Numbered from the stretch's first letter, positions 1 through 9,582 are shown. The stretch: 64,000 nt of DNA from Paraliobacillus sp. PM-2 (GCF_001368815.1 NZ_CTEI01000001.1:620001-684000); one strand, 5' to 3'. The notes: generated from the sequence alone by a model not told the origin. Numbers and translations are program-made.

Positions 1-81
1 GGAAATGGTGTCCAAGTTATATATGGTCCTGAAGTATCTGTAATCAAAAATGAGGTAGAAGAAGCGTTAGGAGATATTTAA
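1..81 (+). CDS. PTS permease, EIIB-domain C-terminus (partial)
   Basis: The window opens inside an ORF whose last 26 residues are visible, ending in TAA at 79-81. The tail contains VQVIYGPEVSVIK followed by an acidic helix, which resembles the end of the EIIB domain of glucose-superfamily PTS permeases. nanE follows after 2 nt, so the two genes are almost certainly co-transcribed. By inference the permease imports and phosphorylates an amino sugar such as ManNAc, MurNAc or GlcNAc. The substrate cannot be told from the fragment. Family assignment rests on a short match and on the neighbour. Confidence 0.6.
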   Translation, partial: GNGVQVIYGPEVSVIKNEVEEALGDI

Positions 82-83
82 AC

Positions 84-767
84 ATGGAAATTTTTGAAGC
101 ATTAAATAAAAAGCTAGTTGTATCCTGTCAAGCTTTGGAGGATGAACCACTTCACTCTTCATTTATTATGGGGAGAATGGCGGTTGCCGCACTTCAAGGT
201 GGAGGCTCAGGAATCAGAGCAAATTCTGTCTCTGATATAAAAGAAATTAAACAACAAGTTGATCTTCCGGTGATTGGAATCATTAAACAAGATTATCCGG
301 ATAGTGAAGTTTTTATTACAGCTACGCAAAAAGAAGTAAAAGCTTTAATTGAAGCGCAAACAGATATGATTGCGATCGATGCAACATTAAGAAAACGACC
401 AAATAATGAATCATTAAAGGATTTGGTTGATTTAGTAAAAGAGCAAGCTCCCCATATCAAATTAATGGCGGATTGTTCTACTGTAGAAGAAGCAATGGAA
501 GCGGAACGATTAGGCTTTGATTGCGCGTCAACTACATTAGTTGGTTATACGAAGGAAACAGAAGGTCAAAATATTGCAGACGATGATTTTAAAATCTTTA
601 AGCAATTTATTGATGCGGTAAATATTCCTATCGTTGCAGAAGGAAAAATTGACACACCTGAGAAGGCAAATACAGTATTGGAATTAGGTGCAACATTTGT
701 TGTGGTTGGAAGTGCCATTACAAGACCGCAATTAATTACAGAAAAATTCTATAATGCAATAAAGTAA
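84..767 (+). CDS. nanE: N-acetylmannosamine-6-phosphate 2-epimerase
   Basis: Product of 227 residues, the usual length for NanE, a cytoplasmic TIM-barrel enzyme converting ManNAc-6-P to GlcNAc-6-P. Recognisable blocks are the N-terminal LVVSCQA strand, GGGSGIRAN, the LPVIGIIKQDYP strand, the MADCST segment, and C-terminal VAEGKI and VVVGSAITRP, which form the phosphate-binding end of the barrel. The ATG follows TTAGGAGA at a workable distance and begins 2 nt after the PTS stop. With the upstream PTS gene and the convergent RpiR-type regulator it forms an amino-sugar catabolic cluster feeding NagA/NagB, which are encoded at 47-49 kb. Confidence 0.93.
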   Translation: MEIFEALNKKLVVSCQALEDEPLHSSFIMGRMAVAALQGGGSGIRANSVSDIKEIKQQVDLPVIGIIKQDYPDSEVFITATQKEVKALIEAQTDMIAIDATLRKRPNNESLKDLVDLVKEQAPHIKLMADCSTVEEAMEAERLGFDCASTTLVGYTKETEGQNIADDDFKIFKQFIDAVNIPIVAEGKIDTPEKANTVLELGATFVVVGSAITRPQLITEKFYNAIK

Positions 768-777
768 AACATAAACA

Positions 778-801
778 GTGGGAGTTCTAATCATCTCCCA
801 C
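778..801 (+). terminator. hairpin after nanE
   Basis: A perfect 7-bp stem GTGGGAG/CTCCCAC with a 10-nt loop lies 10 nt after the nanE stop. Only a weak T-rich tail follows, so termination is probably completed by the stronger hairpin at 881-924. Confidence 0.45.
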
Positions 802-880
802 CGTTTATCTGATGAAACCTACACTTAAATATAAATTATTTGCTCATTTTAAAATGAGATAGTACTCCCTATTTATAAAA

Positions 881-924
881 TATAGGAATGAATTGCTGCA
901 TTCAATTCATTTCTATATTTTTTT
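881..924 (+). terminator. terminator for the nanE operon, overlapping the end of the RpiR gene
   Basis: Stem of 14 bp with one mismatch (881-894 with 904-917) followed by seven T residues at 918-924 on the + strand. The right arm overlaps the last codons of the convergent regulator gene, so the same structure may serve both directions. A separate 16-bp palindrome, CTCATTTTAAAATGAG, lies just before it at 843-858. Confidence 0.7.
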
Positions 925-1719
925 GTATTCATCTAATGCATGCAATGTTTCTTGATATGCTTTCATATACGTTTCATTTTCAGCCAAGAGCATACTGAGA
1001 ATATCTAGAGAATAAAGAATCGATAATTGACTGTTCAGAAAGCCCAAAGCTTGGTAACGATTAATACTAGATGTGTACAGTGCAAGGTCAGAATTTTTAG
1101 TTAAAGGTGTTTCAGAGTAATTAGTTATCGAAATGACGCTGGCTTTTTTTCGTTTCGCAAGTTCTATAGCTTCAAGAATTTCTTTTGTCTGCCCAGAGCT
1201 AGAAATGGCTATTACAACATCTTTGGAAGTGAGAATGGATGAAGCAATGATCATCGAGTGAGAATCAACATATGCATTAATATTTAAACCCATTCGGCTT
1301 AAACGGAATTTTAGTTCTTCACCAGATAATCCTGAACTTCCAAGACCAAATACATGCACTTTATTGGCTTTAAGAATCCAGTTAATTGCCTCTTGATAGG
1401 TTTCCATTTTTGTTAATGAGTTCGTCGATTGAATAACTGATTCGTAAATAGAATTGACACTAGTAATAGCATTGTGAGCCGTACTGGTTTCTTTTACTGC
1501 ATCCCTGAGTAGTATTTTGAATTCCACAAAATTGGCTGCACCTATTTTTTTGCAAAAGCGAGTAATGGCAGCATCCGATACTTCAATTTGTTTCGCTAAT
1601 TCCTTAATATGTATATTAAGTAATTCTTGATTATGTGTCATTACATAATTAGCAATTTTTTTCTCTGTTTTACTCAATGTGTGATATTTTAATTGAATCT
1701 TATCTAGGATTGTTTGCAT
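913..1719 (-). CDS. MurR/RpiR-family transcriptional regulator
   Basis: Predicted product of 268 residues. The first ~75 residues form the RpiR-type helix-turn-helix, with the segment AKQIEVSDAAITRFCKKIG as recognition region. Residues ~115-245 form a SIS domain with VFGLGSSG and VVIAISSSGQTKEI phosphosugar-binding loops. The ATG at 1719 is chosen because GGAGGA lies 7 nt upstream; a longer reading from a TTG at 1734 would start inside that site. The gene converges on the nanE/PTS genes, so it is likely their amino-sugar-phosphate-responsive regulator. The exact effector is inferred, not seen. Confidence 0.88.
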   Translation of the reverse strand: MQTILDKIQLKYHTLSKTEKKIANYVMTHNQELLNIHIKELAKQIEVSDAAITRFCKKIGAANFVEFKILLRDAVKETSTAHNAITSVNSIYESVIQSTNSLTKMETYQEAINWILKANKVHVFGLGSSGLSGEELKFRLSRMGLNINAYVDSHSMIIASSILTSKDVVIAISSSGQTKEILEAIELAKRKKASVISITNYSETPLTKNSDLALYTSSINRYQALGFLNSQLSILYSLDILSMLLAENETYMKAYQETLHALDEYKKI

Positions 1720-1774
1720 AAATGAATCCTCCAAGCTAATATACTACCACCATTATACATTAGGATTTGTAAAC

Positions 1775-1816
1775 GGGACAGGGGGTCTTGGGACAAAGGG
1801 TCTGATCCCTCGTCCC
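1775..1816. repeat. palindromic intergenic repeat, copy A (one and a half units)
   Basis: A partial unit GGGACAGGGGGTC at 1775-1787 is followed by a complete unit at 1790-1816 (GGGACAAAGGG ... CCCTCGTCCC). This is the only copy in a region between divergent genes, and it has no T-tract. It belongs to the family described in the findings. Confidence 0.85.
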
Positions 1817-1910
1817 AATTAAAATTTTTAAAAATTCGTAACTTTTGTCACATACATATATGTTTAGTATCTTTATACTACTTTTAGTTTAAGGGTGGGA
1901 GTGGAGTATC

Positions 1911-3608
1911 ATGAGACGAAGTGTAACAACGAAAATTACTGTTATTGTCAGCTTGATTGTTTTTATTAGTATTAGTATATTAGCTGTGATTAACTATCGA
2001 TCGAGTTATAATCAGGTGTTACAAGCTGCAGGTGTTGAGTTAACAGGATGTGCTAATATTACAACAGGAATTATTAATGCCGAAGCACTTTATCAATTAG
2101 TAAATGGAGATAACAACTATTTACATACAGTAGAGAAACAAATTGCGTGGACGATTGAACATAAAGATATTTTTGAAACGCATTATATACTTTCTTTTGA
2201 AGGCAAGGTAGTAGCAGCAGATGAACAGTTAAAAAAACAAGGATTCTCAAATGGTGATTCATTTCAAATTGATCAAGAAGCAATTGACCATGTGAAACAA
2301 GGACATACCTATTATACTGATGTATATGAGTTTAAAGGAATGGAGCGAGTGACAGGATTTGCTCCAATTTATCGAGACCATGATCCATCAAAAGAAGTGA
2401 TTGCTATTAATGCAATAGATTTTGAAGGTTCTATTGTTGGTCAACGTACATGGGAAATGGCAAAACCGACTATCTTGATTAGTTTATTGTTACCTATTTT
2501 AGCAGCGATGATAAGCCTTATTTCAGTGAGAAAAATGGTGCATCCAATTCGTCAAATTAGCCAACAGGTTAACCAAGTAGCCAATGGAAAGCTTGATTTA
2601 AAACCGCTAACAATCCACACAAAAGATGAATTAGGGCTACTAGCAACAGATATCAATAGAATGACTGAATCCTTACATCAAGTTATTCACCAAGTTACAA
2701 CAAATGCAATACAAGTAGCAGCTACGTCGCAACAATTATTTGCTAGTGCAGAAGAAACAAGTCGATCGACTGAAGCAATTAATGATGCAATACAAGAAGT
2801 AGCTAGTGGGGTAGAGCGACAATCAGAGAATACCAAGACTGCAGACTCTAATCTAACTACCATTTCTAAGCAAGCGCAGTTAATTACAGAAAAAATTCAA
2901 GCGGTAGCAAGTGCCTCTAACGAAGCAGAACGATTGTCGCAGTCAGGGCGGAATACAGTAAGAAATACGATGGAGCAAATGCAAACGATTGAAGATAATA
3001 CTACTACTATTAGCAATGCTACAAGTCAACTAGATCGAAAAGCAAAAGAGATTGATGAAATTATCACGCTTATTAATGCCATATCAGAACAGACCAATTT
3101 GCTTGCATTAAACGCTTCAATTGAAGCTGCCAGAGCTGGTGAGCACGGTAAGGGTTTTTCCATTGTGGCCGAAGAAGTGAGAAAGTTAGCAGAACAAACG
3201 AAGCATGCGACAGAACAAGTAGCACAACTCGTAAGTGAAGTGCAAGAGCATTCGCAACATGCTGTAGAGTTTACGATAAAAGGACAATCTAGTGTGCGTA
3301 ATGGTATGAAATCGATGAAAGAAACAAATGAAGCTTTTGAACATATTTCAACAACAACTGTAGATACAACACATCATTTAGATCAATTGGCTACTGACGT
3401 ACAAACGTTTAAAGAGCAGATGAGGAAAGTGGTGAAGGAAGTAAATAATATAACGGTCATTGCACAACAATCATCAAAAAATGCAGACAAGATAGCAAGT
3501 GCGGGTACAGAGCAAACAATACGCATGCAAGAGATGATAGATGTTTCAAAAGAATTGGCCATGATATCTGAAAAACTACAAACAAGTATTGATATGTTTG
3601 ATGCATAA
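1911..3608 (+). CDS. methyl-accepting chemotaxis protein
   Basis: Transmembrane chemoreceptor of 565 residues. TM1 is at ~8-28, an extracytoplasmic sensor with single-Cache-like character spans ~30-182, TM2 ~184-206, HAMP ~207-260, and the rest is the signalling coiled coil. The hairpin tip is clearly visible: [20 protein letters not shown]. The ligand is unknown. The ATG at 1911 is preceded by GGGAGTGGAG. It is monocistronic, flanked by repeat copies A and B. It should form arrays with CheA/CheW, which are not in this window. Confidence 0.93.
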   Translation: MRRSVTTKITVIVSLIVFISISILAVINYRSSYNQVLQAAGVELTGCANITTGIINAEALYQLVNGDNNYLHTVEKQIAWTIEHKDIFETHYILSFEGKVVAADEQLKKQGFSNGDSFQIDQEAIDHVKQGHTYYTDVYEFKGMERVTGFAPIYRDHDPSKEVIAINAIDFEGSIVGQRTWEMAKPTILISLLLPILAAMISLISVRKMVHPIRQISQQVNQVANGKLDLKPLTIHTKDELGLLATDINRMTESLHQVIHQVTTNAIQVAATSQQLFASAEETSRSTEAINDAIQEVASGVERQSENTKTADSNLTTISKQAQLITEKIQAVASASNEAERLSQSGRNTVRNTMEQMQTIEDNTTTISNATSQLDRKAKEIDEIITLINAISEQTNLLALNASIEAARAGEHGKGFSIVAEEVRKLAEQTKHATEQVAQLVSEVQEHSQHAVEFTIKGQSSVRNGMKSMKETNEAFEHISTTTVDTTHHLDQLATDVQTFKEQMRKVVKEVNNITVIAQQSSKNADKIASAGTEQTIRMQEMIDVSKELAMISEKLQTSIDMFDA

Positions 3609-3611
3609 AAT

Positions 3612-3637
3612 GAGACGAGGGTCTGACCCCTCGTCCC
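3612..3637. repeat. palindromic repeat, copy B, between convergent genes
   Basis: GACGAGGGTCTGACCCCTCG and flanking bases form a stem starting 4 nt after the chemoreceptor stop and ending 2 nt before the stop of the convergent gene at 3639. It probably acts as a bidirectional terminator, although no long T-tract follows. Confidence 0.85.
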
Positions 3638-3638
3638 G

Positions 3639-5471
3639 TTATCTAAATAGATCTAATACTTTTTCCCAGAAGCTTTTTTGCTCTTGTTTTTGTTCTATGT
3701 TCTCGGTTGTTTCTTCGTCCTGTTTGCTTTCAATGCTTTCTGTTCGAATGACAAATTGTACACGTTCGACATTTTTGTTTTCTGAAGAGACAAAAGATAT
3801 TGGTTCATAGTCCGATTTATCGTATTGTTCTAACATGGCATCTATTTCATTTTTTATTTCATCTGGTAAATCAGCTGTTGATGCTTTTAATTCTTCTGTT
3901 CCGCTATGAAGCTTGTTAGCACCAGAGGCTAATTCATTTGTTCCATTTGTTAGTTCGCCTATCCCTTGATCAACATCACTATAGGAAGTAGTAAGTTGAT
4001 CCATTCCATCGGTATATTCTAATAATCCAGCATGGAAATCACCATAGTTGGATGCTAATTTATTTAGACCTTGTTCCAGTTGTGCAAAGGAATCACCGAC
4101 ATCCATTGCTTCTAATGTTTTTGCTAATTCGCTGGCAGTTGTTGATAAATTATCAGCCATTTGCTGAAGGGAGCTACTTGTTTGATCTAACGCAGGATTA
4201 ACTGCATCAAACACAGTTCTTACTTGATCATACGTTTCTTTCGCTTGCATGGCAGCCTGATAAGTTTCCATCATTTCTTTTGCAACTTTTTTATTTGGAT
4301 CTTCATCGGAAAAGGAAGCTACAACAGCTTGCATGTTTTGCAATTTTTCTTGCATTTCTTTTTTAGAATTCGGAGCGTTTGGTAAGGGTTGCATTGCTTG
4401 ATCCAGACTCTGATAGCCATTGGTATAATTCTTATTCAGCTTGTTCAGTTCACCAGCGGTTTGCTCTAGTCCTTTAGCCATTTTTTCTAATCCTTGCTGC
4501 AATGTTTCTAACTGACTAAGATCAGGTGTTGCCGCACTACCCCCGACCGATTGACTCATTTGTCTTAATGATTGACCAATCGTGTTCGAAGCATCGATCA
4601 AGGAAGACGATGAGTTATCCGCTTTAATTAGTCCGTTTTGAAACGAAGCGGAACCATTGGCTAGTTGGCTCGCACCATTATCAAGCTCAGAAAGGCCATT
4701 ACTTAATTCCCCAACCCCGTTGTTTAGCTCTTTAATCGCATCACTTAAGCTTTTAAAATCATTTGTAAGCGCCTCTGTATCTGGTGACTCAATAGGCATA
4801 GATGAAGGTAATGCAGCAATTTCAAATCCTTTCATTTCAAAATGCATTACATCTGCTTCAAGGGTGAATGCTCCACTTTTTTCAGGCATCGCCGTCCAAG
4901 TAATAGTTAAATCTTCTCCCGCATTTGCGATAGAACCTTCTTCTGTTTGAATGTGTTTAAAAACATCAGATCCAGCTGTAACTGAAATTTGTAATAAATA
5001 GTTGTCGAAAAACGTTTGGTTTACTGCTTCATTTTTACTTGTATTCATTTTTATTTCCAAATGGCCAGTTTTACCAGCTAATTGATTTGGACTTATTTTC
5101 TTTCCATCTAAACGATAGTCGATTTGAACCTCCCACGGAAGTGCTTGATCATTCATATTTCCCTGGTAATAAAATTCACCTTCATCATCTGCTTCTACTG
5201 TAATTGTACGATTTTCTTGTCTAATTGGCTCTAAATTTGTTAAGTTTTTAATATTTGTATAATCGCCATGATCTGTAATTTGACCTGGCTCTGTTACATC
5301 TAAAATATTAACAACATAAATATCTTTTAGAAGTCCTTCTGCACTAAGGGTAGCGTAGACAACTTCTTCTTTAGACTCTACCATGCCATTACCATTCGTT
5401 GCATTTGCGATCGCAGAAGGAAAGGCCAACATCATTATAATCATTATTAAAAATAGTTTCCTTATTTTCAT
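3639..5471 (-). CDS. secreted heptad-repeat coiled-coil protein, partner of an MMPL transporter
   Basis: About 610 residues. The N-terminus MKIRKLFLIMIIMMLAFPSA is a signal peptide with probable cleavage after AIANA. Residues ~240-290 and ~470-560 carry Leu-x-x-Gly heptads (for example ELSNGLSELDNGASQLANG), the pattern of YhgE/Pip-type proteins, but no C-terminal membrane segments are present. The second in-frame ATG (5471) is preferred because AAGGAG lies 8 nt before it; the first ATG at 5477 overlaps the upstream stop and is too close. Overlap with the MMPL gene implies translational coupling, and the protein may be an extracytoplasmic accessory of that exporter. Function is inferred from context. 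Confidence 0.75.
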   Translation of the reverse strand: MKIRKLFLIMIIMMLAFPSAIANATNGNGMVESKEEVVYATLSAEGLLKDIYVVNILDVTEPGQITDHGDYTNIKNLTNLEPIRQENRTITVEADDEGEFYYQGNMNDQALPWEVQIDYRLDGKKISPNQLAGKTGHLEIKMNTSKNEAVNQTFFDNYLLQISVTAGSDVFKHIQTEEGSIANAGEDLTITWTAMPEKSGAFTLEADVMHFEMKGFEIAALPSSMPIESPDTEALTNDFKSLSDAIKELNNGVGELSNGLSELDNGASQLANGSASFQNGLIKADNSSSSLIDASNTIGQSLRQMSQSVGGSAATPDLSQLETLQQGLEKMAKGLEQTAGELNKLNKNYTNGYQSLDQAMQPLPNAPNSKKEMQEKLQNMQAVVASFSDEDPNKKVAKEMMETYQAAMQAKETYDQVRTVFDAVNPALDQTSSSLQQMADNLSTTASELAKTLEAMDVGDSFAQLEQGLNKLASNYGDFHAGLLEYTDGMDQLTTSYSDVDQGIGELTNGTNELASGANKLHSGTEELKASTADLPDEIKNEIDAMLEQYDKSDYEPISFVSSENKNVERVQFVIRTESIESKQDEETTENIEQKQEQKSFWEKVLDLFR

Positions 5472-5473
5472 TA

Positions 5474-7537
5474 TCATTTCTCCTTAAAAAAGTTTGCTTT
5501 CCAAGATGTTTTGCGAATAATCGTGTCAAACGTAAACAGCATAGCTGGTAAGAAAAACACGACTAAAATAAATGCAAGCAATGCCCCTCTACCTAGTAAT
5601 AATCCAATAGAAGATACAATTGGATTAGAAGAGGTCCATGCTAAGATAAAGCCGACACTAGATAAAATGGAAGCAGAAATAGATATGGAAAATATCTTCT
5701 GGTTGATTGTATGTTTTATTGCTTGGAATGCAGGCATCTGTTTCCTGTTTTCTGTGTAATTTTCAGAAAGTAGGATTGCATAATCCACTGTTGCTGCAAG
5801 TTGCACAGTACTGACAATTAAATAGCCAACATAGACTAGCGGTGTTTCCGTGAAATAAGGGATCGATAAGTTTATCCAAACCGCTGTTTGAATTGTTACT
5901 AGTAAAATGATAGGTAATGTAATGGACTTAAATGTTACTAGTAATACGATGACAATGGCTACTATTGTCATGATATTTACAATCTTATTATCCGCTGTAA
6001 CAATATTTTTAATATCATATAATGTTACGCTCTCACCTAGTAAATAGTTTTCTTTATCATAGTACGTATTTACTGTTTCTTGAACAGAATCAATTAAAGA
6101 GAAGGTGATCTCTCCTTCTTTGTCTGTATCTGTATACAAGATCATTCTAGTGTAGTTATCCGAATAAAATTGTTCTGTTATGGAATCATCTAAATAATCA
6201 GATGGAATGACCGATCCTACTGTATTTGGGTAAGAAATGATACTGGTTACATGATTCATATTTTTTAACTGATTGCTAAGTGCTGTTTCTTTACCGACGT
6301 CTCCTTTTGGCACAAGCACGACCATTGGCGTTGATTTACCGAAAGTTTCCTCTATCATCATGGTATCTTGCCCAGCCCTTGTATCATCAGGGAGTTCACC
6401 TGATCCATAGATGAAATTTGTTTGACTTTGCGCGATAAATCCTGGGACAAGAATGATAAATACAATAACCAAACTTGGGATACGAAATTTCATAACGACA
6501 TGGCCAACACCCTTGAAAGATGGTAACAGGCTCTTATGTTGGGTGCGGTCGATCCATTTATAGAACCATAATGTTAATGCAGGTAAGAAGACCACTACAC
6601 TAATAAAGCTAAATAGGATTCCTTTTACCAAGTTAAGTCCTAAGTCTGCACCAATCTCAAAATCCATTAATGTCAATGCCATAAATCCAAAGAAAGTTGT
6701 AGCTGCACTTGCCGCAATAGCTGGGAATGATTGTTTCATCGCTCTACGCATTGCTTCTTCAATATCTGTTGTGTGTTTTCGGTGATCTTGAAAGCTGTGC
6801 AATAGAAAGATGGCATAATCAAGTGAAACAGCAAGCTGAAGGATTGGACTGACAGATTGAGTGACAAATGATACTTCACCAAGAAAAATATTTGTACCTA
6901 AGTTAATTAAAATCGAAACACCAATAGCAATTAGAAAAAATACTGGTTCTAACCAAGAGCTAGTTGATAATACTAAAATAATGATGACAATTGGGACAAG
7001 TAATGCTGCAGCGTTAAATGATTCAGAGCCAGTCATCTTTTGTGAAACAGCTGTATCAACTGCCTCACCAGCCACGGCATTCTCCTCGCCAATTAATTCA
7101 TAAATTGCATTGGTTACTTCTACTTCATTACCATCAGCAATGGTTAGAGAGAATAAGGCGGTCTGATCTTTATAATAATTCTCAACCGTATCCTCATCAG
7201 CAAGTTCAATCGGAGTTTTTAAATCAATAGCATCGTCTAACCACATGACATTGGACACGCCATCTATTGCGGTTAGTTCCTGTTTGTATTGTAAGGCTTC
7301 TTGTATGGTTACATCCTTCACCATTACTCGTGTGTTCGTTACTGATTCGGCGAATTCATCTTCTAACAGGTTCATTGCTTCAACAGATGGTGCATCTTCT
7401 GGTAAATAGTCCACCATATCGTAATTGACCGAAACAAAAGATTGTAACACTCCACTGATTAAAGCAATCATAAAAAAGAGGATAACAATCGATTTTTTAT
7501 ATTTGATTAATAGCGTAGAAACATTTATTTTAATCAT
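5474..7537 (-). CDS. MMPL/RND-family transporter
   Basis: Membrane exporter of 687 residues with the duplicated RND layout: TM1 at ~12-32, a large extracytoplasmic loop (~33-170), five further helices (~175-330), then TM7, a second loop (~370-510) and five helices. Segments such as SVSPILQLAVSLDYAIFLLH and STVQLAATVDYAILLSENY are the two pseudo-symmetric TM4-type helices with the Asp of the proton relay. It shares a 4-nt overlap region with the downstream heptad-repeat gene and is divergent from a TetR regulator at 7671, a common drug/lipid efflux arrangement. Substrate is unknown. The start has GAGAGGG immediately before the ATG, which is tighter than usual. Confidence 0.88.
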   Translation of the reverse strand: MIKINVSTLLIKYKKSIVILFFMIALISGVLQSFVSVNYDMVDYLPEDAPSVEAMNLLEDEFAESVTNTRVMVKDVTIQEALQYKQELTAIDGVSNVMWLDDAIDLKTPIELADEDTVENYYKDQTALFSLTIADGNEVEVTNAIYELIGEENAVAGEAVDTAVSQKMTGSESFNAAALLVPIVIIILVLSTSSWLEPVFFLIAIGVSILINLGTNIFLGEVSFVTQSVSPILQLAVSLDYAIFLLHSFQDHRKHTTDIEEAMRRAMKQSFPAIAASAATTFFGFMALTLMDFEIGADLGLNLVKGILFSFISVVVFLPALTLWFYKWIDRTQHKSLLPSFKGVGHVVMKFRIPSLVIVFIILVPGFIAQSQTNFIYGSGELPDDTRAGQDTMMIEETFGKSTPMVVLVPKGDVGKETALSNQLKNMNHVTSIISYPNTVGSVIPSDYLDDSITEQFYSDNYTRMILYTDTDKEGEITFSLIDSVQETVNTYYDKENYLLGESVTLYDIKNIVTADNKIVNIMTIVAIVIVLLVTFKSITLPIILLVTIQTAVWINLSIPYFTETPLVYVGYLIVSTVQLAATVDYAILLSENYTENRKQMPAFQAIKHTINQKIFSISISASILSSVGFILAWTSSNPIVSSIGLLLGRGALLAFILVVFFLPAMLFTFDTIIRKTSWKANFFKEK

Positions 7538-7577
7538 CCCTCTCTTGCATCTTCATCATTGTATTATTATAATAACG

Positions 7578-7601
7578 CTGTGTTGGATAAGCAACAAACA
7601 G
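7578..7601. promoter_or_regulatory. candidate TetR operator between divergent genes
   Basis: Imperfect inverted repeat CTGTGTTG-N6-CAACAAACAG lies midway between the MMPL gene and the TetR gene. A second pair of related half-sites, CCAACA (7624-7629) and TGTTGG (7644-7649), lies closer to the TetR start. The location fits a shared operator; binding is inferred. Confidence 0.35.
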
Positions 7602-7670
7602 TTTAATTTGAAACGTACATTACCCAACAGAAGACATCATATTTGTTGGAAAAAATGAGGTGGAAATAAT

Positions 7671-8234
7671 ATGAATCAAAAATTAGATCGACGAAAAAAA
7701 TACACACGAATGGTTTTAAAACAAAGCTTAATGGAGATTTTAAAACAAAAACCAATTAGCTCGATCACGATTAAAGAGATTTGTGACCAGGCAGATATTA
7801 ACCGCTCTACATTTTATACACATTATGGCAGTCAATATGACTTGCTTCATCAAATTGAAGAAGAGATTATTACAGATTTGAATAAGACATTAGCAAGCTA
7901 CAATTATAGCAAAGAGGAAGAAGGACTTCAGATGACAATAAAACTGTTGGAATATGTAGTAGCTAATAAAGAAGTGTGTGAAACATTACTTAGTGAACAC
8001 GGGGATGTTACATTTAAAAAACGTGTCATGAAAAATGCACTTGAACACACCGTTCATAACTTATTCAAAGCGTATCAAGTAGATGCAGAATTAACAGAAT
8101 ATATTAGTTTATTTTATGTAAGTGGTAGTATCCAAGTATTAGAAACATGGTTGAAAAATGACATGGATAAAACGCCAAAAGAAATGGCACAAATGATAAG
8201 TAATCTAGCAAATAACGGAATAAGCGGGTTGTAA
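7671..8234 (+). CDS. TetR/AcrR-family transcriptional regulator
   Basis: Product of 187 residues. N-terminal helix-turn-helix at ~10-55 includes ITIKEICDQADINRSTFYTHYGSQYDLL, the classic TetR signature. The remainder is an all-alpha ligand domain of the short type seen in many Firmicutes. The ATG follows AGGTGG. It is divergent from the MMPL exporter operon, so it probably represses that operon and itself. The gene ends 4 nt before repeat copy C. Confidence 0.88.
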   Translation: MNQKLDRRKKYTRMVLKQSLMEILKQKPISSITIKEICDQADINRSTFYTHYGSQYDLLHQIEEEIITDLNKTLASYNYSKEEEGLQMTIKLLEYVVANKEVCETLLSEHGDVTFKKRVMKNALEHTVHNLFKAYQVDAELTEYISLFYVSGSIQVLETWLKNDMDKTPKEMAQMISNLANNGISGL

Positions 8235-8237
8235 AAT

Positions 8238-8264
8238 GGGGCACAGGGTCAGACCCTCCGTCCC
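8238..8264. repeat. palindromic repeat, copy C
   Basis: GGGGCACAGGGTCAGACCC plus CTCCGTCCC begins 4 nt after the TetR stop and is followed by TTTCTCTTTTC, so it could terminate transcription. The stem is less perfect than copy D. Confidence 0.8.
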
Positions 8265-8353
8265 TTTCTCTTTTCTTATTGGCTTATTCCGGTTATACTT
8301 TGATTAGAAAAATAGTAAGCTACAACTAAAAATCTAGCAAAGGGTGGTATACA

Positions 8354-9577
8354 TTGCGTCTAGATCAAACAAGTCTGAATTCGAAAAAAAAGATAATGGT
8401 ATTGGGTGGGGATGGGTTTTGTGGTTGGCCTACCAGTCTACATTTATCCCAAGTAGGTCATGATATTGTTATTATTGATAATTTATCACGACGTAATATC
8501 GATAATGAACTAGAAGCAGAATCATTAACACCAATACAACCAATACATACAAGATTAAACGCATGGAAAGAGATCACTGGAAAATCGATTGATTTTTATA
8601 ATATCGACATTGCTAATGAATATGCGGAGTTTTTACAAGTCATTCAATCAGAAAAGCCGGATGTTATCATCCATTTTGCTGAGCAACGCTCTGCACCTTA
8701 TTCCATGAAATCACCAAAGCATAAACGATATACGGTTAATAATAATATGAATGTAACCCATAATGTATTATGCGCGATTGTGGAATCATCTTTAGATATC
8801 CATTTAGTTCATTTAGGAACAATGGGTGTGTATGGATATGGCACAGCAGGATTAAAAATTCCAGAGGGATACCTTGATATGGAAGTGAAAAAGGAAAATG
8901 GAGAACGTGTGGAGCAGCAAATACTTTATCCAACTAATCCTGGCTCCATCTATCATATGACAAAATCACAAGATCAATTACTTTTCCAATATTATAACAA
9001 AAATGATGATGTTCGAATCACTGATTTACATCAAGGAATTGTTTGGGGAACGAATACAAAGGAAACGAATTTAGATGACCGTCTCATTAATCGGTTTGAT
9101 TATGATGGAGATTATGGAACGGTATTAAATCGATTTTTAATGCAGGCTGCTGTTGGCTATCCAATTACAGTTCATGGTACTGGTGGTCAAACACGTGCAT
9201 TTATTCATATTCAAGATACCGTTCGTTGTATTCAACTAGCAATAGAGAATCCACCAGCTCGTACTGATCGGGTGTTCATCTTTAATCAGATGACAGAAAC
9301 GCATCGAGTAGCAGATTTAGCAAAGCTTATTAGTAAACTAACGGGTGAAGAAATAGCTTATGTGCCTAATCCTCGTAAGGAAGCGGCTGAAAATGAACTA
9401 CATGTTAAAAATGATCTATTTTTATCCAAAGGGTTACAACCTATTACATTAAATGAAGGTTTGTTACAAGAAGTGACGAAGGTAGCCAAACGATTTAAAG
9501 ACCGGGCAGATTATGAGAAAATTCCTGCAACTAGTTTGTGGACGAAAGAACAAAAACCTGGTGTACCAGAAGTTTAA
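8354..9577 (+). CDS. UDP-sulfoquinovose-synthase-like NAD-dependent epimerase (SQD1 family)
   Basis: Short-chain dehydrogenase/reductase of 407 residues. The N-terminal Rossmann motif is GGDGFCGWPTSLHLS, and HFAEQRSAPYSM, LGTMGVYG and the catalytic SIYHMTKSQ (Tyr-x3-Lys) are all characteristic of the SQD1 branch, which makes UDP-sulfoquinovose from UDP-glucose and sulfite. The TTG start at 8354 is favoured: AAAGGGTGG lies 6 nt upstream, and the next Met would cut into the first beta strand. There is no adjacent sulfolipid glycosyltransferase, so the final product (sulfolipid or a sulfonated sugar) is unclear. A perfect terminator (copy D) follows. Confidence 0.8.
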   Translation: MRLDQTSLNSKKKIMVLGGDGFCGWPTSLHLSQVGHDIVIIDNLSRRNIDNELEAESLTPIQPIHTRLNAWKEITGKSIDFYNIDIANEYAEFLQVIQSEKPDVIIHFAEQRSAPYSMKSPKHKRYTVNNNMNVTHNVLCAIVESSLDIHLVHLGTMGVYGYGTAGLKIPEGYLDMEVKKENGERVEQQILYPTNPGSIYHMTKSQDQLLFQYYNKNDDVRITDLHQGIVWGTNTKETNLDDRLINRFDYDGDYGTVLNRFLMQAAVGYPITVHGTGGQTRAFIHIQDTVRCIQLAIENPPARTDRVFIFNQMTETHRVADLAKLISKLTGEEIAYVPNPRKEAAENELHVKNDLFLSKGLQPITLNEGLLQEVTKVAKRFKDRADYEKIPATSLWTKEQKPGVPEV

Positions 9578-9582
9578 AATAG

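Noticed and set aside
3900-4760. Apparent DNA-level repeats in the heptad protein gene
   Set aside because: They reflect the protein Leu-x-x-Gly heptads and are not exact nucleotide repeats.
8339-8356. AGGGTGG sequence resembling the T-box motif before the SQD1-like gene
   Set aside because: No specifier stem, antiterminator or following terminator is present; it functions as the ribosome binding site for the TTG start.
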